Source of the DNA: Candidatus Rokuibacteriota bacterium
Lineage (GTDB): Bacteria > Methylomirabilota > Methylomirabilia > Rokubacteriales > CSP1-6
Assembly (NCBI GenBank): GCA_016200085.1
Contig: JACQFL010000032.1
Span: forward strand, 62,001-126,000
Direction of reading: 5' to 3'
Length of the DNA: 64,000 nt
Below, one piece after another: positions 60,790 through 64,000 of the stretch. Under the pieces are notes generated by a model. That model was given only the letters and a program-made list of their open reading frames with translations, had not been told where the DNA came from and ran no database searches. The position numbers and the translations under genes were made by a program. Each line of letters begins with the position of its first letter. The stretch's first letter is position 1.

Positions 60790-60945
60790 CTGGGGGGCTC
60801 CGAGCGCCCCCCAGACCCCCCAGCGCTCGGGACGCTGCGGGGAACCCGCGGCGCCCCTCGATCCCACCGCGCGCAAACCGGGGGCTCCCAGCGCTCTCCA
60901 GACCCCCCCAACGCTCGGCGCGCCCCGGGACCCCCGCGGGCTAGT
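60790..60945. repeat. Two-hairpin GC repeat, copy E (two units)
   Basis: Unit 1 (about 60792-60862) has GGGGGGC paired with GCCCCCC, then CAGACCCCCCAGCGCTCGG and a GCGCC-rich stem. Unit 2 (about 60879-60940) repeats GGGGGCTC, CCAGACCCCCC and CAACGCTCGGCGCGCCCC. Same design as copy A. Lies between convergent genes. Confidence 0.75.
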
Positions 60946-60947
60946 GT

Positions 60948-61163
60948 CTTGAGTCTGAAGTTCGTCGTCACGTCCGACCGAGGTGGGGCGGGCAGGGGGC
61001 CGGGTTGGTTGAGCAAGCCGTGGAGTAGGCGTGGTCTCTCCGAAGACGATCACGATGCGAGCGCGCGCCGCTCGGTAACGACAGTCAGTCGGCTTGTCCA
61101 ACCGACCCCGGCCCCCTGCCCGCCCCACCTCACGCCACGCGATGACGAACGTCGGACTCAGGA
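60948..61163. repeat. Large inverted repeat with conserved centre, copy H2
   Basis: Inner arms 60981-61020 and 61090-61130 (about 40 bp, AGGTGGGGCGGGCAGGGGGC core) are extended by outer arms of about 25 bp (TTGAGTCTGAAGTTCGTCG type). The 69-base centre (61021-61089), read on the minus strand, aligns with the centre of H1 at about 53 of 69 positions and has the same length. Convergent intergenic position. Together with copy E it fills the 385 bp between 60780 and 61166; no gene is seen there. Confidence 0.8.
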
Positions 61164-61165
61164 CC

Positions 61166-62299
61166 CTAGCTGATCTGGACGGGGATCGGGGGCAGGAGCA
61201 GGACGAACAGGATCAGGCAGACGACGCCGACGACCCGGCGGGCAGGCGTGAGCGGCGTGACGTCGTCCATCGGCGGGACGTGGCCGAAGAAGCGCATCAG
61301 CATCCAGATCAGCGCCGCCCACACGAACCACGTGGACGCCCACGTCACCAGCCCGAGGCCGAGGATCCCGAGGAGCGTGAGATGTCCGACCAGCCGGTGG
61401 TGGCCGGGGAAGAGCGCATAGGCGATCCGGCCGCCGTCGAGCTGGCCGACGGGAATCAGGTTGAGCGCGGTGACGAAGAGGCCGGCCCACGCCGCGTCGG
61501 CGACGGGATGCGTGTAGATCATCATGCCGGGGGGGACGGCGCCGAACCACGCGTGCAGCAGCACGCGCATGAGCAGCGAGTCGCCGAAGACCAGGCCGCC
61601 GCCGGGCGGCGCCGGCGCCACCGTCGACCAGACGATGCCCAGCAGGATGGCGGGCAAGGCCACCACCAGCCCGGCCAGGGGACCCGCCGCGGCGATGTCG
61701 AACAGCGCGTTGCGATCGCGCGCGGGCGAGCGCATCCGGATGAGCGCGCCCATCGTGCCGAACAGGAGGAAGGGCGCCGGGATGAAGTACGGCAGGCTCA
61801 CCACGGCGCGGTAATAGCGGGCCGTGAAGTAGTGGCCGAACTCGTGGAAGGTCAGGATGGCGAGCAGCGTGACGGCGAACGGGACGCCGGCCAGGAAGAA
61901 CCATGGCGTCCGGCGGAGCGCATCGAAGGTCGGCGAACCGGCGGAGAGCAGCCCCGCGAACAGCACGGACAGGCACGTGAGCACGAAGAGGACGACGTTG
62001 ACGGTGGCCTTCTCCGGCGCCGCCGCCGCCATCGGCCAGGCCTGGAGCACGACGTCGGCGCCGTCGGCGCGGAGGAACGGTGTGAAGCCGAGCGGCTCGA
62101 GGCGCGGAAGCAGGACGTCGAGCGCGCGCGCGGCGGGCACGAGCAGCGCGCCCCGGTAGACGAACACGCTGCCCCGCACGGTCCGCTCGCGCGGGACGAA
62201 GACATCACGGATGGCCTGATGCAGAAGCGTGTCCACGACAAGCGGATCGGCGGCCGGCGCCGGGCCCGGACGCGGCCGTCGCGACGGCCAGAGGCGCAT
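61166..62299 (-). CDS. Site-2 protease family zinc metallopeptidase (M50)
   Basis: 377 residues with six or so membrane helices. Zinc motif HEFGH in the first core helix (about 150-160, AILTFHEFGHYFTARYYRA), and the third zinc ligand region NLIPVGQLDGGRIAYAL. An N-terminal soluble domain (about 15-90) precedes the helices. It cuts membrane proteins within the bilayer; it could process an anti-sigma factor or lipoprotein, but no target is adjacent. 9 bp downstream of the RNase III-like gene. Confidence 0.91.
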   Translation of the reverse strand: MRLWPSRRPRPGPAPAADPLVVDTLLHQAIRDVFVPRERTVRGSVFVYRGALLVPAARALDVLLPRLEPLGFTPFLRADGADVVLQAWPMAAAAPEKATVNVVLFVLTCLSVLFAGLLSAGSPTFDALRRTPWFFLAGVPFAVTLLAILTFHEFGHYFTARYYRAVVSLPYFIPAPFLLFGTMGALIRMRSPARDRNALFDIAAAGPLAGLVVALPAILLGIVWSTVAPAPPGGGLVFGDSLLMRVLLHAWFGAVPPGMMIYTHPVADAAWAGLFVTALNLIPVGQLDGGRIAYALFPGHHRLVGHLTLLGILGLGLVTWASTWFVWAALIWMLMRFFGHVPPMDDVTPLTPARRVVGVVCLILFVLLLPPIPVQIS

Positions 62300-62308
62300 G
62301 CGATCAGG

Positions 62309-62749
62309 CTACCACAGGGCCAGCCGGGCCACCGCCACGCGGACCGCATCCAGCCCGCCCTCGAAATACACGACGCCGAGCACGGCCTCCAGCCCGGTCG
62401 CGAGGACGGATTCCCGTTCCCGGCCGCCCGTGAGGTCCTCGCCGCGCCCGAGCCGGAGGAGCGCGCCGAGCCCGGCCTCGGCGGCCCAGCGCGCCAGGTT
62501 GGCGCCCGAGACGGTCTCGGCCCGGCGCGGGGTCAGCGCGCCGACGGGCGCCTCGGGCTCCCCGGCATAGACGTGCTCGGCCACGACGAGGCCGAGCGCC
62601 GCGTCGCCCACGAAGGCGAGCGCCGCGTTGTCGCTCGTGGGGGCGTGCTCGTTGGCGTAGGAGGCGTGGGTCAGTGCGCGCTCGAGCAGGGCGGGATCGC
62701 GGAAGCGGTGGCCGAGCCGGCGTTCCAGTCCGGCGGCTTCGGGCGTCAC
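62309..62749 (-). CDS. RNase III-like domain protein with altered catalytic site, no dsRBD
   Basis: 146 residues from GTG 62749. Only an RNase III domain is present. In the signature helix the first catalytic glutamate is alanine (A45, in NAALAFVGD49) and the equivalent of Asp114 is threonine (T118); D49 and E121 remain. No double-stranded-RNA-binding domain follows. It could be a mini-III-like or non-catalytic derivative. The upstream 90 bp of open frame cover repeat F and are not counted. Confidence 0.7.
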   Translation of the reverse strand: MTPEAAGLERRLGHRFRDPALLERALTHASYANEHAPTSDNAALAFVGDAALGLVVAEHVYAGEPEAPVGALTPRRAETVSGANLARWAAEAGLGALLRLGRGEDLTGGRERESVLATGLEAVLGVVYFEGGLDAVRVAVARLALW

Positions 62750-62785
62750 GGTGCCGGAGAGACCAGGCGATGGTCCAGGTAACCG

Positions 62786-62860
62786 AGGAGTGCCACGGCT
62801 TTGCCGCGGCACTCCGAGCGGTGGGGGGATGGGGGCCATGTCGGGGCCCCCATGTCGGTC
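62786..62860. repeat. Two-hairpin GC repeat, copy F (opposite orientation)
   Basis: On the plus strand: hairpin GAGTGCC(AC)GGC / GCC(GC)GGCACTC (62788-62815), then GAGCGGTGGGGGG, then a second hairpin ATGGGGGCC/GGCCCCCAT (62828-62853). It follows fabF by a few bases, so the second hairpin may end its transcript. Confidence 0.75.
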
Positions 62861-62866
62861 AATTGG

Positions 62867-64000
62867 CTAGGCGCGGTACTTCCGGAACAGGAGGGTGGCG
62901 TTCGTGCCGCCGAATCCGAAGGCGTTGGACAGCGCGATCTCCACGTCCTGCTTGCGGGCCACGTTCGGCACGTAGTCGAGGTCGCACTCCGGGTCCGGCG
63001 TGTCGTAGTTGATGGTGGGCGGCAGGAGCCCGTGGTGCAGCGCCAGCACGGTGGCGATGGCTTCCACCCCGCCGGCGGCGCCGAGGAGGTGGCCCGTCAT
63101 CGACTTCGTCGAGGAGACGGCCAGGCGGGCGGCGTGCTCGCCGAAGACCCGCTTGATCGCGATGGTCTCGAACCGGTCGTTGTAGGGCGTCGACGTGCCG
63201 TGGGCGTTGATGTAGCCCACGCTGGCCGGCTCGACACCCGCGTCCCGGAGCGCGTTGCGCATGGCGCGGGCCGCGCCGTCGCCCTCGGGATCGGGTGCGG
63301 TCATGTGGTGGGCGTCGCTCGTCATGCCGTAGCCGATGACCTCGGCGTAGATCCGGGCGTCCCGCCGCGCCGCGTGCTCCAGCGATTCCAGCACGACGAT
63401 GCCGCCGCCCTCGGCGCACACGAAGCCGTCGCGGTCGGCGTCGAACGGCCGCGAAGCCTTCTCCGGCTCGTGGTTGCGCGTGGACATCGCCTTCATCGAG
63501 CAGAAGCCGGCCACCGTCAGCGGGACGATGATGGCCTCGGCGCCGCCGGCGATCATGACGTCGGCGTCGTTGCGCTGGATCAGGCGGCAGGCGTCGCCGA
63601 TGGCGTGGTTGCCCGTCGCGCAGGCCGTGGCCACCGACGAGTTGGGGCCCCGGGCGCCGAACCGCATCGACACCAGCCCGGAGGCCATGTTGATGATGAG
63701 CATGGGGATGACGAAGGGCGACACGCGGTCGGCCCCCTTGGTCCTGCGGACCTCCTCGCCGTCGAGGAGGGTCTTGATCCCGCCGATGCCCGAGCCGATG
63801 AGGACGCCGAAGCGCTCGGAGTCCACGCGAGCGGGGTCGATGCCGGCGTCCTCCACCGCCATCGCCGCACACGCGATGGCGTACTGGAGGTAGAGATCGA
63901 ACCGGCGGATGTCCTTCCGGTCGATGTACTTCGCCGCGTCGAAGTTGCGGATCTCCCCCGCGATCCGCGTGGCGTAGCGGTACTCCCCGTGGTCGTTCTT
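62867..64000 (-). CDS. fabF: Beta-ketoacyl-ACP synthase II (5' end outside window)
   Basis: 378 codons visible; about 35 N-terminal residues lie beyond the right edge. The Cys-His-His triad is present: cysteine in [15 protein letters not shown], histidines in [11 protein letters not shown] and [12 protein letters not shown]. It also has the [12 protein letters not shown] end. It extends acyl chains on ACP in fatty-acid synthesis. Followed by repeat F and then an RNase III-like gene, an order (fabF, rnc) common in bacteria. Confidence 0.95.
   Translation of the reverse strand, partial: KNDHGEYRYATRIAGEIRNFDAAKYIDRKDIRRFDLYLQYAIACAAMAVEDAGIDPARVDSERFGVLIGSGIGGIKTLLDGEEVRRTKGADRVSPFVIPMLIINMASGLVSMRFGARGPNSSVATACATGNHAIGDACRLIQRNDADVMIAGGAEAIIVPLTVAGFCSMKAMSTRNHEPEKASRPFDADRDGFVCAEGGGIVVLESLEHAARRDARIYAEVIGYGMTSDAHHMTAPDPEGDGAARAMRNALRDAGVEPASVGYINAHGTSTPYNDRFETIAIKRVFGEHAARLAVSSTKSMTGHLLGAAGGVEAIATVLALHHGLLPPTINYDTPDPECDLDYVPNVARKQDVEIALSNAFGFGGTNATLLFRKYRA

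Noticed and set aside
1-64000. tRNA, rRNA and CRISPR arrays
   Set aside because: Gaps between genes were read for T-loop motifs, conserved rRNA stretches and spaced direct repeats; none were found.

Overview
The window is very GC-rich (about 70% by eye) and almost fully coding. Genes are tightly packed in long same-strand runs. Many neighbours overlap by four bases (GTGA or ATGA) or one base (TGATG), which points to operons with translational coupling; GTG starts are common. The gene mix suits an uncultured soil or subsurface bacterium of the Rokubacteria/Methylomirabilota type: Tim44-like proteins, an ABC_sub_bind substrate-binding protein, MtaA/UroD-like and dismantled MetH proteins, CoA transferase family III, amidase and D-aminoacylase, and a large GAF histidine kinase with a sigma-54 regulator. 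This placement is inference; no rRNA or tRNA gene is visible.

Layout, left to right. 1-12.7 kb is one minus-strand run: catalytic M16 protease, HlyD/ABC ATPase/ABC-2 permease exporter, non-catalytic M16 partner, thioredoxin-like and membrane proteins, quinone oxidoreductase, a collapsed acyl-CoA synthetase remnant, two Tim44-like paralogues and an AsmA protein. 12.8-18 kb holds an HtrA-type protease, family 5 uracil-DNA glycosylase, isoaspartyl peptidase, threonine dehydratase, PlsC and a DksA/TraR-type protein. 18-22.4 kb holds an ACT-malic enzyme, a DUF169-methyltransferase fusion and an RRM protein. 22.5-28.3 kb is a signalling block: receiver protein behind a good sigma-54 promoter, lipoprotein, NtrC-type regulator and four-GAF histidine kinase. 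28.3-37 kb is catabolic and one-carbon metabolism: D-aminoacylase, amidase, homocysteine methyltransferase/MTHFR fusion, shikimate kinase, CoA transferase, enoyl-CoA hydratase, epoxide hydrolase.

37.4-39.7 kb is a three-gene dismantled methionine synthase (activation, homocysteine and corrinoid modules) with no folate module. 39.7-42.6 kb is a divergent adenylate cyclase / class II cAMP phosphodiesterase pair. 42.8-45.3 kb has a degenerate ABC ATPase coupled to an MFS transporter and a tiny secreted protein. 45.4-49.2 kb is a coupled operon of zinc alcohol dehydrogenase, peptide-type binding protein and amine oxidase. The dehydrogenase has an in-frame TGA exactly at the codon for its catalytic zinc-ligand cysteine, so it is a candidate selenoprotein or a fresh nonsense mutation; this is the most striking signal in the window. 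49.4-60.8 kb holds an ABC_sub_bind protein, a CMD remnant, aldolase, M28 peptidase, methyltransferase, Nudix, a complete Fe/phosphonate-type ABC transporter, SDR and a glutamine-synthetase-like enzyme. The end has an M50 protease, a degraded RNase III domain and a partial fabF.

Intergenic DNA is not random. At least six spots carry a family of GC-rich two-hairpin repeats at gene 3' ends. Two spots carry a larger inverted repeat with 33-40 bp arms and a conserved 69-nt centre.
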